Source: an uncultured Oscillospiraceae bacterium (lineage in GTDB: Bacteria; Bacillota; Clostridia; Oscillospirales; Acutalibacteraceae). Taken from it: a DNA stretch of 39,036 bases. Below the pieces are notes generated by a model. That model was not told the DNA's origin and did no database searches. It was given only the letters and a program-made list of their open reading frames with translations. The DNA is taken from NCBI GenBank assembly GCA_900548545.1, contig URKX01000020.1:1-39036 (forward strand), written 5' to 3'. The position numbers were made by a program, and so were the translations under genes. Of the stretch, positions 14,741 through 23,152 are shown in pieces (position 1 is the stretch's first letter; each line of letters opens with the position of its first letter).

Positions 14741-16180
14741 ATGAAACACACGTCAAAAGAACCCCTGAAAAAACCCCTTTGGATCGCCTTGGCCTGTGTG
14801 GCAGCGGTGGCAGTCATTGCCCTGTGCCTGTGGTTCTTCTGGCTGCGGGGGCTGTTTGCCGCTGGGAACGCCTCCCCAGTCTATGTGGAATCGGTAGCCA
14901 ATATCACTGGGGTAAACGTGGGGGATACCCCCCGCTATTCCGGTGTTGTGGAGCCCCAGGAGACCTACAGCATCCAAAAGGACGAATCCAAGACCGTTGC
15001 GGAGGTGTACGTCGCCCAAGGCGACGAAGTTTCCCCTGGGGACGCCCTGTTCCGCTACGATACCCAGGAAATGCAGATGAGCCTGGATCAATCCCAGCTG
15101 GACCTGGAAAGCATCTCCAATACCATCGCCACCTTGAAAAAGCAGAAGGAGGACTTGGAGAAGGAGAAAAAAGAGGCCAGCCAGGAGGAACAATACCAGT
15201 ATACGGTACAGATCCAATCGGTAGAGCTGCAAATCAAGACCGAGGAGTATAACTCCCAGACTAAGCAGCAAGAGATTGAAAAGCTGAAGGACTCCTTGGA
15301 AAACGCCGAGGTATTCAGCGAAGTGGCCGGCGTGGTGAAAGAGGTCAACGAAACCCCTGCCACCGATTCTTCCGGCCAGCCCAAGCCCTTCATCTCCATC
15401 CTTTCTTCCGGGGAATTCCGGGTAAAGGGCACCGTATCCGAATTGAACATTGGTTCACTGTATCAGGACCAGCCTGTGGTGATCTATTCACGCTTGGACA
15501 ACACGCAGACTTGGTCCGGCGTCATCGACACCATTGAAACTGAACCCGCCGAACAAAACAACAATATGTACTATTATGGCATGGACAACGGCCAGCAAAG
15601 CTCCAAGTACAATTTCTATGTCACCCTTTCCAGCTTGGAAGGGCTGATGCTTGGCCAGCACGTGTACATCCAGCCGGACCTGGGCCAAGGAAGCTTGCCT
15701 GAAGGGCTGTGGCTGCCCTCTTACTACATTGTGCAAGACGAAAACGGCAGCTTTGTGTGGGCCCAAAGTGAAAAAAACACCTTGGAAAAACGCGCGGTGG
15801 TACTGGGAGAGTATGATGACGGCAATGACCGCCATCTCATTGAAAGCGGTCTGACGGAGGACGACTTTATCGCCGCCCCGGCAGAGGATCTGAAGGAAGG
15901 GACACCCACCACCTCGGACCTGTCCCAGATCCCCCCCTCTGACCCCTCCGTGGACGGCTCTATAGACGGCGGCATGGTGGATGATGGCGGTGTGGTAGGC
16001 GATGGCACCGTAGACAATGGCGCAGTAGATGACGGTACCGTGGATCCCGGTATGGCAGTCCCCTACACAGAGGGGGCGCCGGAAGACGGCAGCGCCGAAA
16101 CACAAACCAATGACACGGAAGACGGGGAAAGCGCCAGCGGCAGCCTGGAGGGCTCCCCCATGGAGGACCTGGCGCGATGA
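14741..16180 (+). CDS. HlyD/MacA-type membrane-fusion subunit 1 of an ABC exporter
   Basis: Membrane-anchored adaptor of 479 residues. Order: cytoplasmic Lys-rich start; one TM helix (about 13-34); first half of a lipoyl/barrel-sandwich domain (TVAEVYVAQGDEVSPGDALFRYD, 85-107); a helical hairpin (about 110-190) rich in Lys, Glu and Gln; second lipoyl half (SEVAGVVKEVNETP); beta-barrel domain (FRVKGTVSELNIGSLYQDQPV); and a Gly/Asp/Val-rich acidic tail (about 390-479, repeating VDDG/VDNG). In monoderms such MacA-like proteins couple to a MacB permease and span the wall region. AAAGGAG lies 9 bases before the ATG. Its last codons overlap the ATPase start (ATGATG with TGA), implying translational coupling. 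Substrate unknown. Confidence 0.85.
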   Translation: MKHTSKEPLKKPLWIALACVAAVAVIALCLWFFWLRGLFAAGNASPVYVESVANITGVNVGDTPRYSGVVEPQETYSIQKDESKTVAEVYVAQGDEVSPGDALFRYDTQEMQMSLDQSQLDLESISNTIATLKKQKEDLEKEKKEASQEEQYQYTVQIQSVELQIKTEEYNSQTKQQEIEKLKDSLENAEVFSEVAGVVKEVNETPATDSSGQPKPFISILSSGEFRVKGTVSELNIGSLYQDQPVVIYSRLDNTQTWSGVIDTIETEPAEQNNNMYYYGMDNGQQSSKYNFYVTLSSLEGLMLGQHVYIQPDLGQGSLPEGLWLPSYYIVQDENGSFVWAQSEKNTLEKRAVVLGEYDDGNDRHLIESGLTEDDFIAAPAEDLKEGTPTTSDLSQIPPSDPSVDGSIDGGMVDDGGVVGDGTVDNGAVDDGTVDPGMAVPYTEGAPEDGSAETQTNDTEDGESASGSLEGSPMEDLAR

Positions 16181-17217
16181 TGCTGGAACTTCGGAATATC
16201 TATAAAAACTACACCCAGGGCAAGCTGGACGTACCCGTACTGAAAGACATCTCCCTCACCGTGGAGGAAGGGGAGTACGTGGCCATTATGGGCCCTTCCG
16301 GTTCGGGCAAGACCACCCTGATGAACATTATCGGCTGCTTAGACAGCCCCACCTCCGGGGAATATTTGTTAGAGGGGAAGGACATCGCCCAAAGCAGCGA
16401 TTCCAGGCTCTCCGACGTGCGGCTGCACAGCATTGGCTTTGTGTTCCAAAGCTTTTATCTGCTGTCCCGGCAATCCGCCTTAGAAAATGTGGCCTTGCCC
16501 CTGCTGTATGCCGGGGTGCGCCGCAAAGAACGCCAGGCAATTGCCCAGAAAGCCTTGGAGCGGGTAGGCCTCGGGGAGCGCGTGAACTTCAAACCTACCC
16601 AGCTTTCCGGCGGCCAGTGCCAACGTGTGGCCATCGCCCGCGCCATTGTGAATAACCCCAAGGTGCTGCTGGCCGACGAGCCCACCGGCGCCCTGGATAC
16701 AAAATCCGGTGAACAGATTATGGAGATCTTCCAAAAGCTCAATGAAGAAGGCGTCACCATCGTGATGATCACTCATGAGCCAGAGATTGCCGCCCACGCC
16801 CAGCGGGTGCTCCACATCCGGGACGGCCGCCTGCTGGAGGCCGCCTCCTCAGACACACCCCAGGCCCAGGGCAGCGCCCCAGTGGCGGAAAGCCTCCCTA
16901 CCTCCCAGGAAGAAGCCCCTTCCCAGCAAGAAGCCCCTGTGGAAAAGCTCCCTGTGGACCAGTCCCGGGAAGAATCCCCAGCAAAAGGGCAGCCTATTTT
17001 GGTGGAATGCTCCATCCCCTTGCGGGAAGGCGTCAAAACCCCACGCCCGGCACAGCCCGCAGCACAGGCAGCCTCCCCGGCGGCCCCCATGCCTCAGGCC
17101 CCCCAGCAGGGCGGCTTTGAGGCACCCATCCCCACAGACCTGGGGACGCTGTTCCCACGGCCTAAGCGGCAGCGCCCTTCGGCAGAACAGCCGCTCGTCC
17201 CCCGCACGGAGTTTTAA
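16177..17217 (+). CDS. MacB-type ABC transporter ATPase with a Pro-rich C-terminal extension
   Basis: Cytoplasmic ATPase of 346 residues for the permease at 19036. The first 222 residues are a LolD/MacB-type ABC domain: Walker A GPSGSGKTT (39-47), Q-loop FVFQSFYLLSRQ, signature LSGGQCQRVAIARA (143-156; Cys replaces the usual second Gln), Walker B VLLADEPTGALD, switch His in MITHEPEIA. Residues about 223-346 form an extra low-complexity tail rich in Pro, Ala, Gln, Ser and Glu, ending PRTEF; LolD-type ATPases normally stop near 225-230 residues. The tail is in frame with no sign of frameshift. It might be a docking or regulatory region. It overlaps the preceding gene by 4 bases. Confidence 0.88.
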   Translation: MMLELRNIYKNYTQGKLDVPVLKDISLTVEEGEYVAIMGPSGSGKTTLMNIIGCLDSPTSGEYLLEGKDIAQSSDSRLSDVRLHSIGFVFQSFYLLSRQSALENVALPLLYAGVRRKERQAIAQKALERVGLGERVNFKPTQLSGGQCQRVAIARAIVNNPKVLLADEPTGALDTKSGEQIMEIFQKLNEEGVTIVMITHEPEIAAHAQRVLHIRDGRLLEAASSDTPQAQGSAPVAESLPTSQEEAPSQQEAPVEKLPVDQSREESPAKGQPILVECSIPLREGVKTPRPAQPAAQAASPAAPMPQAPQQGGFEAPIPTDLGTLFPRPKRQRPSAEQPLVPRTEF

Positions 17218-17258
17218 ATCCGCCCTCTGGCATCCTTTTGGAAAGGAATTAGCGACCC

Positions 17259-19019
17259 ATGAGCATAAACAAGAGCACTCGGAAAAAACTGCTCCTTGCC
17301 GGTATCATCACGGTTTTGGTGGTGGCCGTCGCTTTGGGGCTTTGGTTTTTCGTACACTATCAGAACAGTAAAAAAACCGTGGAAGTCCTCCCGGTTGCCG
17401 ACCCCAACGTGTCCACCACGTATTGGGGCGACACCGCCTATTCTTCCGGTACCGTCACCAGCGAGTCCCTCCAAGAGCTCTACCCCTCCTCGGACAAGGT
17501 CATCTCCCAAATCTTTGTCACGGCAGGGCAACAGGTCAAGGCAGGCGACCCGCTCATCCAATATGACAAGACCAAACTGGAACTGGATGTGGAAGGCAAG
17601 GACATTGCCGTGAAACAGGCTGGCATTGAGCTAGACAAGGCCCGAAAAGAGCTGAAAAAACTGCAAAACACCACGGCAGCCACCCCGACACCTCCTCCCC
17701 CGGTGGTGGACCCCACACCGGAGCCGGAACCCACCATCCCCCCGGCTGACGTCCCCGTGCACAGCCGCCTGGACGCCGGTTCCAAACCCTATCAGGGCAG
17801 CGGCACCAGCGAGGATCCCTATGTGTTCCTTTGCACGGAAGACTGCGTCATGACCCGGGAGTTCCTGCTGCTGCTGTTAGGGCAGGCCGAAGAAGAGCCT
17901 TCCCAAGGGGAATCCTCTGAGGAAGAGGGGCTTGTTTCCCCCTTTGCCGCTATCTTTGAAGTGCGGGAAGGCGACTCCAATTACGGGGAACTGCGGTACT
18001 CCTTCCAGCTGGACGGCAGCCATGTGGAAGACGATGCCCAAATCTCCCAGGGGATCCCCAGCGGGGAGAACACTTTAGAGTCTGTGGCGGACGCCTTCCG
18101 TTCCGCCCCCACCCAGCCTGAAGACACCCCCGCTTCCGGGGACGTGGGCAGCCAGGACAACTACAACGACATGGGGTACACCAAGGAGCAGCTGGACGAC
18201 CTCATCACCCAGCAGCGCCAGAAGATCAAAGATTGCGAACTGAAAGTCAAACAGGCCCAGCTGGACTTGGAAAAATCCAAGCTGGCACTGAACAACTCCA
18301 CTGTGTGCAGCACTATCGACGGCGTGGTGCGCACCCTCACCGATGCGGACACCGCCACCCAAACCGGCCAGCCTTTCCTGGTAGTCTCCGGGCAGGACCA
18401 GTTCCTCATCCGGGGCAGCATCAGTGAGAATTACCTTTCCGACGTCCATGTGGGGGACAGCATCACCGCCATGAGCTACGAAAACGGCATGAGCTACTCG
18501 GCCACCATTTCAGAGATCTCCACCTATCCCCTGGACAGCAGTTCTGGGATGTCCTACGGGAGCGGCAACAGCAACAGCTCTGAATATGAGTTTACCGCCA
18601 TTGCGGACAACGCGGAGGGGCTTTCCAACGGGATGTACCTGGAAATCACCTTGAATATCCCAGGGAGTGCCAGCACCGACGCCCTCTACCTGTACACCGC
18701 CTACTTCCGGGAGGACGACGGGGGCCGCTACGTAATGAAGGCCGGCCTGGATAACCGCTTGCACAAGCAGTACCTCCAGCTGGGCGCCTCCATCTACGGC
18801 GGCCAGTATTACGAAGTAAAAGATGGGCTGACCATAAATGATTACATTGCCTTCCCCTATGGTTCTGACGTCCGGGAAGGTACCCGCGTGGTAGTGCAAG
18901 GCACCACAGACCCTCCCATCCCTGAGGAGGGCGGCAGCTCTGGCAGCCCGGAAGAAGATCCCGCCGCAGACGGCGCCACCGGCGATGTGGCCACCATGGA
19001 CGGCGCAGCCTATTATTGA
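17259..19019 (+). CDS. HlyD-type membrane-fusion subunit 2 with a large hairpin insertion
   Basis: Second, distinct adaptor of 586 residues in the same operon. One N-terminal TM helix (11-33); lipoyl half 1 (SDKVISQIFVTAGQQVKAGD, 78-97); helix 1 (107-136, DIAVKQAGIELDKARKELKK); then about 165 extra residues (138-303) starting with a Pro-rich linker and holding a globular-looking segment (GSGTSEDPYVFLCTEDCVMT, EFLLLLLG, FAAIFEVREGDSNYGELRYS); helix 2 (307-345, ITQQRQKIKDCELKVKQAQL); lipoyl half 2 (STIDGVVRTLTD); barrel domain; acidic Gly/Ser tail. The insertion sits at the tip of the helical hairpin, where adaptors usually contact an outer component. The start at 17259 lies 41 bases after the ATPase; GAAAGGAATTAG is the ribosome binding site. 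Substrate unknown. Confidence 0.82.
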   Translation: MSINKSTRKKLLLAGIITVLVVAVALGLWFFVHYQNSKKTVEVLPVADPNVSTTYWGDTAYSSGTVTSESLQELYPSSDKVISQIFVTAGQQVKAGDPLIQYDKTKLELDVEGKDIAVKQAGIELDKARKELKKLQNTTAATPTPPPPVVDPTPEPEPTIPPADVPVHSRLDAGSKPYQGSGTSEDPYVFLCTEDCVMTREFLLLLLGQAEEEPSQGESSEEEGLVSPFAAIFEVREGDSNYGELRYSFQLDGSHVEDDAQISQGIPSGENTLESVADAFRSAPTQPEDTPASGDVGSQDNYNDMGYTKEQLDDLITQQRQKIKDCELKVKQAQLDLEKSKLALNNSTVCSTIDGVVRTLTDADTATQTGQPFLVVSGQDQFLIRGSISENYLSDVHVGDSITAMSYENGMSYSATISEISTYPLDSSSGMSYGSGNSNSSEYEFTAIADNAEGLSNGMYLEITLNIPGSASTDALYLYTAYFREDDGGRYVMKAGLDNRLHKQYLQLGASIYGGQYYEVKDGLTINDYIAFPYGSDVREGTRVVVQGTTDPPIPEEGGSSGSPEEDPAADGATGDVATMDGAAYY

Positions 19020-19035
19020 AAGGGGGCCCACTGTT

Positions 19036-20295
19036 ATGCTTGAAAATATCCGCCTCTCCTTCCAAGGGATCTGGGCTCACAAAATGCGCTCCTTCCTGAC
19101 CATGCTGGGCATCATCATCGGTATTGCTTCCATCATCTCCATTGTGTCCACCATCAAGGGCACCAACGAGCAAATCAAGCAGAACCTGATCGGCGCGGGG
19201 AACAACGTGGTACGGGTACAGCTCTACCGCGACGACGCCGACTATCCCTTCAACGCCACCAACGACGGCATCCCCCAAGGAGTGCCCCAGGTGGGCGAAA
19301 AGCAGTACAAACAGATCCAAGACTTTGACCACGTCCAGTCCGCCGCTGTGTACAACCGCCGGCAGTATACCAACGGCTCCTTCTACTACGGCAACAAGAC
19401 ACTCAACAGCAGCGAGGTCTTAGGGGTAGACAACGACTATTTCACCACTTGCTGCTACGAGGTAGACCGGGGCCGGTCCTTTGTGCCGGCGGATTTTGAC
19501 CAGTACCGCGCCGTGTGCGTCCTTGACAAAAAGGCGGCCCAACAGCTTTTCCAAGACGAAGACCCCATTGGGAAAACCATCGAATACGAAGGTACTGCCC
19601 TGGTGATCGTGGGTGTGGTGGAGGAAACCAACCGGTTCGAGCCGGTGATCAACTCCATTGAGGACTATTATATGTATATGTCCAGTTCCACCTCTGGCAA
19701 GATCTTCCTGCCCAAGGCCATTTGGCCTTCCCTGTTCGCCTATGACGAGCCGGAAGAAGTGGCTGTGCGCTGCGCCAGCACGGAAGCAATGAGCCAAGTG
19801 GGCACCAATGTGGCCGACTTGCTCAATACCTCCCTCACCAATGACACCCTGAAATACCGGGCGGAGGACGTGCTCCAGCAAGCCCGGGAGCTGCAAGACC
19901 TGTCCAACGCCACCAACCAACAGCTGATCTGGATCGCCAGTATCTCTCTGCTGGTAGGCGGCATCGGCGTTATGAACATCATGCTGGTATCCGTCACCGA
20001 ACGCACCCGTGAAATCGGCCTGAAAAAGGCTATCGGCGCTAAAAAGGGCCGCATCCTGTGGCAGTTCCTCACGGAAGCCGCGGTGCTCACCAGCCTGGGC
20101 GGTTTGATCGGTGTAGGGGCGGGCATCGGCCTGGCAGAACTGATCTCCCGGCTGACCCAAACCCCTGTGGCCATCAGTGTGCCCTTTATTTTCCTGGGGG
20201 TCCTGTTCTCCATGCTGATCGGCGTGATTTTCGGTTTGCTGCCCTCCATTAAGGCGGCCAACCTGAACCCCATCGATGCCCTGCGCCACGAGTAA
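19036..20295 (+). CDS. MacB-type ABC transporter permease
   Basis: Integral membrane permease of 419 residues, the last gene of the exporter operon, 16 bases after the second adaptor. An N-terminal cytoplasmic helix and TM1 (RSFLTMLGIIIGIASIISIVS, split around 18-38) are followed by a MacB periplasmic-core-like extracytoplasmic domain (about 40-285) and three C-terminal TM helices of the FtsX/MacB fold (LIWIASISLLVGGIGVMNIM, VSVTERTREIGLKKAIGAKK cytoplasmic loop, and the final pair). The TRERTREIGLKKAIGA-like loop is diagnostic. Unlike E. coli MacB, the ATPase is a separate polypeptide. The ATG at 19036 has an AAAGGGGG site upstream. Confidence 0.92.
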   Translation: MLENIRLSFQGIWAHKMRSFLTMLGIIIGIASIISIVSTIKGTNEQIKQNLIGAGNNVVRVQLYRDDADYPFNATNDGIPQGVPQVGEKQYKQIQDFDHVQSAAVYNRRQYTNGSFYYGNKTLNSSEVLGVDNDYFTTCCYEVDRGRSFVPADFDQYRAVCVLDKKAAQQLFQDEDPIGKTIEYEGTALVIVGVVEETNRFEPVINSIEDYYMYMSSSTSGKIFLPKAIWPSLFAYDEPEEVAVRCASTEAMSQVGTNVADLLNTSLTNDTLKYRAEDVLQQARELQDLSNATNQQLIWIASISLLVGGIGVMNIMLVSVTERTREIGLKKAIGAKKGRILWQFLTEAAVLTSLGGLIGVGAGIGLAELISRLTQTPVAISVPFIFLGVLFSMLIGVIFGLLPSIKAANLNPIDALRHE

Positions 20296-20373
20296 GGTAC
20301 CGCGCTCTAGGCAAGCCACCTGCACGCCTTTTACGCACTGCCGAAGCACGTGCACCTTGTAAAAAAACGGTTG

Positions 20374-20402
20374 AAAAAGCACTCCTTATGGAGTGCTTTT
20401 TT
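20374..20402 (+). terminator. Terminator of the ABC exporter operon
   Basis: Perfect stem AAAAAGCACTCC/GGAGTGCTTTTT with a 4-base loop and trailing T-run. The ribosome binding site of the next gene follows within a few bases. Confidence 0.9.
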
Positions 20403-20416
20403 GCAAGGAGGAACGT

Positions 20417-21157
20417 ATGTATCTCAACGCCATTGAAAAGACCTCTGGCAGTTTTTCAGGGGAAGACGCCTATCTAAACAAGATCCCCTCCCTGGCGGGG
20501 CTCTCCCTTCTGGAACTGACCCAGCCGGTCACTTTCCTGGTGGGGGAAAACGGCAGCGGTAAATCCACACTGCTGGAAGCCATAGCCGTGGCTTTTGGAT
20601 TCAACCCGGAAGGCGGTTCCCGCAACTTCTCCTTTTCCACGGCGGACACCCATTCGGCCCTCCACCGCTGCCTGACCCTGCACAAAGGTCCCTATCGGCC
20701 CAAAGACGGCTTCTTCCTCCGGGCAGAGAGCTTTTACAACACCGCCAGCGAAGTGGACCGGCTGGCAAGCTCCCCCGCAGATCCCTTATACCAGAGCTAC
20801 GGCGGCAAATCCCTCCACCATCAATCCCACGGGGAGAGCTTCCTCAGCCTGGTGCACAACCGGTTCTGGGGCCAGGGGCTGTACCTGCTGGACGAACCAG
20901 AAGCCGCCCTCTCCCCCACCCGGCAGCTGACGCTGCTGGCTGAGATCCACCGGCTGGTGCAGGAAGGCTCCCAGCTGCTCATCGCCACCCACTCCCCCAT
21001 TCTCATGGCCTATCCCCAGGGGGAGATCCTGCTGTTAGGGGAAGGTCCCATCCACCCAGTGGGCTACCGGGAAACCGAGCACTACCAGATTACCAAGCAG
21101 TTTTTAGGCAACCCGGAGCGTATGCTGAAAATCTTATTCGAGGAAGATCACTCATGA
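20417..21157 (+). CDS. Small ABC/AAA-type ATPase (COG3910-like)
   Basis: Soluble predicted ATPase of 246 residues: Walker A VGENGSGKSTLLEAIA (about 42-57), a short variable middle part, GESFLSLVHNRFW acting as the ABC-type signature region, Walker B GLYLLDEPEAALSP, and the His-switch IATHSPILMAYPQG. This is the compact single-domain AAA_21/ABC-type ATPase seen in many Firmicutes as an isolated gene; its role is not known. AAGGAGGAACGT precedes the ATG. No promoter is obvious between the terminator at 20374-20402 and the start, so some transcription may come through that terminator. Confidence 0.85.
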   Translation: MYLNAIEKTSGSFSGEDAYLNKIPSLAGLSLLELTQPVTFLVGENGSGKSTLLEAIAVAFGFNPEGGSRNFSFSTADTHSALHRCLTLHKGPYRPKDGFFLRAESFYNTASEVDRLASSPADPLYQSYGGKSLHHQSHGESFLSLVHNRFWGQGLYLLDEPEAALSPTRQLTLLAEIHRLVQEGSQLLIATHSPILMAYPQGEILLLGEGPIHPVGYRETEHYQITKQFLGNPERMLKILFEEDHS

Positions 21158-21171
21158 ACTTGTTGGTTCAC

Positions 21172-21224
21172 CTGTCACAGCGCGGGAAACGTCACTAGCC
21201 AGACGCTGTACCTCCCGGGGACAG
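21172..21224. other. Inverted-repeat segment between ATPase and nucleotidyltransferase genes
   Basis: Nested complementary blocks: CTGTC (21172-21176) with GACAG (21220-21224), and ACAGCG (21177-21182) with CGCTGT (21204-21209). The intervening CGGGA and TCCCG could pair alternatively. There is no T-run, so it is not a standard terminator. Confidence 0.3.
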
Positions 21225-21246
21225 AGGTTTGAGCAGTGAAAGCGTC

Positions 21247-21275
21247 TTGCGTTTTCCTCCCAGGTATGCTACAAT
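21247..21275 (+). promoter_or_regulatory. Promoter of the nucleotidyltransferase gene
   Basis: TTGCGT (21247-21252), 17 bp, TACAAT (21270-21275). Its position supports the GTG start at 21307, since more upstream in-frame starts would lie before the promoter. Confidence 0.6.
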
Positions 21276-21306
21276 CCTTCCACCAAACAGAAGGGAGTTG
21301 GAAGAT

Positions 21307-22026
21307 GTGATTGTTGACATCCGCAGCTGGGTCACACAATTTTCCCAGCTTTTGAAAGGCTCCTTTGGGGAACGGCTGCTGTTTGTAGGGTACCAGGGCA
21401 GCTACGCCCGGGGAGAAGCTACCCAGTCCAGCGATTTGGATATTGTGGCTGTCCTGGATCATGTAGATACCCACGACCTGGACGTATACAGGGAGCTAGT
21501 GGGCTCTATGGAGCAAGGGGAACTGGCCTGTGGCTTCCTTTGCGGAGAATGGGAATTGCGGGGCTGGCCCCTGTACGATTTGTACACCCTCTGGCTGGAC
21601 ACCAAACCCGTTTTGGGGGACCTGGCCCCGCTGCTGCCGCCTCTTAACCGGCAAAACGCTTGGGAGGCCCTTCAGGTAGGGGCTGCCAACTTGTACCATG
21701 CAGCCTGCCACACCTACCTGTACGCTACCGACCTGCAAAGCCCCCTGCCAGAGCTGGGGAAATCGGCGTTTTTCTGCCTGCGGTTTTTTGCCCTGCTGCG
21801 GGATGGAACGTACCACCCCACTCATGGGGAACTCCAGGAAGTGTTAGAAGGGCCTTCTAAGGAACTGCTGTCACTTCCCAGAACCGCCCAACAGGCAGCT
21901 TCCCTATCCCCCCAGGAAACCCGCCAGGCTTATGGCCTTCTGATGGGCTGGTGCAGCCAGATCCTCCGCAGGGGCATGGGGCAATTCCAACAGCAGGGAA
22001 GCCCCGCCGGACAACCAAAAAGGTAG
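21307..22026 (+). CDS. Nucleotidyltransferase (MNT/ANT-like fold)
   Basis: Soluble protein of 239 residues with a pol-beta-type nucleotidyltransferase core: FVGYQGSYARGEATQSSDLDIVAVL has the GS-X-A-RG and SDLD metal-binding motifs (broken here at about residues 27-51). The remaining helical C-terminal half (AWEALQVGAANLYHAACHTY, KSAFFCLRFFALLRDGTYH) resembles the substrate domain of aminoglycoside-nucleotidyltransferase-like proteins. Substrate unknown; an antibiotic-resistance role cannot be claimed. The GTG start is chosen because AAGGGAG lies 9 bases upstream and the promoter ends at 21275. No HEPN partner is adjacent, so it does not look like a MNT-HEPN toxin-antitoxin pair. Confidence 0.8.
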   Translation: MIVDIRSWVTQFSQLLKGSFGERLLFVGYQGSYARGEATQSSDLDIVAVLDHVDTHDLDVYRELVGSMEQGELACGFLCGEWELRGWPLYDLYTLWLDTKPVLGDLAPLLPPLNRQNAWEALQVGAANLYHAACHTYLYATDLQSPLPELGKSAFFCLRFFALLRDGTYHPTHGELQEVLEGPSKELLSLPRTAQQAASLSPQETRQAYGLLMGWCSQILRRGMGQFQQQGSPAGQPKR

Positions 22027-22030
22027 CCGC

Positions 22031-22070
22031 AAAAAAATCCCCGAGGGAATTGTCCCTCGGGGATTTTTTT
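22031..22070. terminator. Bidirectional terminator between nucleotidyltransferase gene and gap
   Basis: Perfect 18-bp stem (22031-22048 with 22053-22070), four-base loop, and seven-base A/T arms in both directions. Confidence 0.95.
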
Positions 22071-22095
22071 GCAAATTGTGATATTCTGCAAAGAC

Positions 22096-23109
22096 TTAGA
22101 TCTCAGCGAAATACTTGATGGTGCGGACCATCTGGCTGGTGTAGCTGTTCTCGTTGTCGTACCAAGAAACAACCTGCACCTGATAGGTGTCGTCGTCAAT
22201 CTTAGCAACCATGGTCTGGGTAGCGTCGAACAGAGAGCCGTAGGTGATGCCGATGATGTCGGAGGACACCAGGGGCTCCTCGGTGTAGCCGAAGGAAGCG
22301 GAAGAAGCGGCCTTCATAGCGGCGTTGATGCCTTCCTTGGTGACGTCCTTACCCTTGACAACAGCCACCAGGATGGTGGTGGAGCCGGTGGGAACGGGCA
22401 CACGCTGGGCAGAGCCGATCAGCTTGCCGTTGAGCTCGGGGATGACCAGGCCGATGGCCTTGGCAGCGCCAGTGCTGTTGGGAACGATGTTCACAGCGGC
22501 AGCGCGAGCGCGGCGCAGGTCGCCCTTACGATGGGGGCCGTCCAGAACCATCTGGTCGCCGGTGAAGGCGTGCACAGTGGTCATGATGCCGCTCTGGATG
22601 GGGGCATACTTGTTCAGGGTATCCGCCATGGGAGCCAAGCAGTTGGTGGTGCAGGAAGCAGCGGAGATGATCTGATCCTCAGCGGTCAGGGTGTTCTCGT
22701 TCACGCTGTAAACGATGGTCTTCAGGTCGTTGCCAGCAGGAGCGGAGATGACAACCTTCTTGGCGCCGGCATCGATATGAGCCTGGCTCTTCGCTTTGGA
22801 GGTGTAGAAACCGGTGCACTCCAGCACAACGTCAACGCCGATCTCGCCCCAGGGCAGATCCTTGGCGTCCTTCTCAGCATAGATCTTGATGGTCTTGCCG
22901 TCCACAGTGATGGAATCCTCGCCAGCCTCAACCTTGTCAGCCAGAGCATAGCGGCCCTGAGCGGAGTCGTACTTCAGCAGATGAGCCAGCATAGCGGGGC
23001 TGGTCAGGTCGTTGATAGCAACGATCTCATAGCCCTCGGCGTTGAACATCTGACGGAAAGCCAGACGGCCGATGCGGCCAAAACCATTAATAGCAACTTT
23101 AACAGACAT
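22096..23109 (-). CDS. gap: Glyceraldehyde-3-phosphate dehydrogenase, type I
   Basis: Glycolytic enzyme of 337 residues. NAD-binding start VAINGFGRIGRLAFRQ; Asp34 in AINDL fits NAD preference; catalytic Cys153 in SAASCTTNCLAP and His180 in TTVHAFTGDQ; C-terminal SWYDNENSYTSQMVRT. AGGAGG lies 8 bases before the ATG. Codon use is visibly biased to highly expressed codons, like pgk and tpiA further right. It is monocistronic with its own promoter and terminator, and separated from pgk-tpiA by about 14 kb, whereas many Firmicutes keep them together. Confidence 0.97.
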   Translation of the reverse strand: MSVKVAINGFGRIGRLAFRQMFNAEGYEIVAINDLTSPAMLAHLLKYDSAQGRYALADKVEAGEDSITVDGKTIKIYAEKDAKDLPWGEIGVDVVLECTGFYTSKAKSQAHIDAGAKKVVISAPAGNDLKTIVYSVNENTLTAEDQIISAASCTTNCLAPMADTLNKYAPIQSGIMTTVHAFTGDQMVLDGPHRKGDLRRARAAAVNIVPNSTGAAKAIGLVIPELNGKLIGSAQRVPVPTGSTTILVAVVKGKDVTKEGINAAMKAASSASFGYTEEPLVSSDIIGITYGSLFDATQTMVAKIDDDTYQVQVVSWYDNENSYTSQMVRTIKYFAEI

Positions 23110-23152
23110 TGGTAAAACCTCCTGAAAGATTATTGGGTTTTAAGCTTCTCTT

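Noticed and set aside
20296..20304. GGTACCGCG, resembling the core of a T-box antiterminator, right after the permease stop codon and before a terminator.
   Set aside because: The upstream AGGGTGG part, stem I and specifier loop are missing, the interval is too short, and the downstream gene is an ATPase rather than an amino-acid gene.
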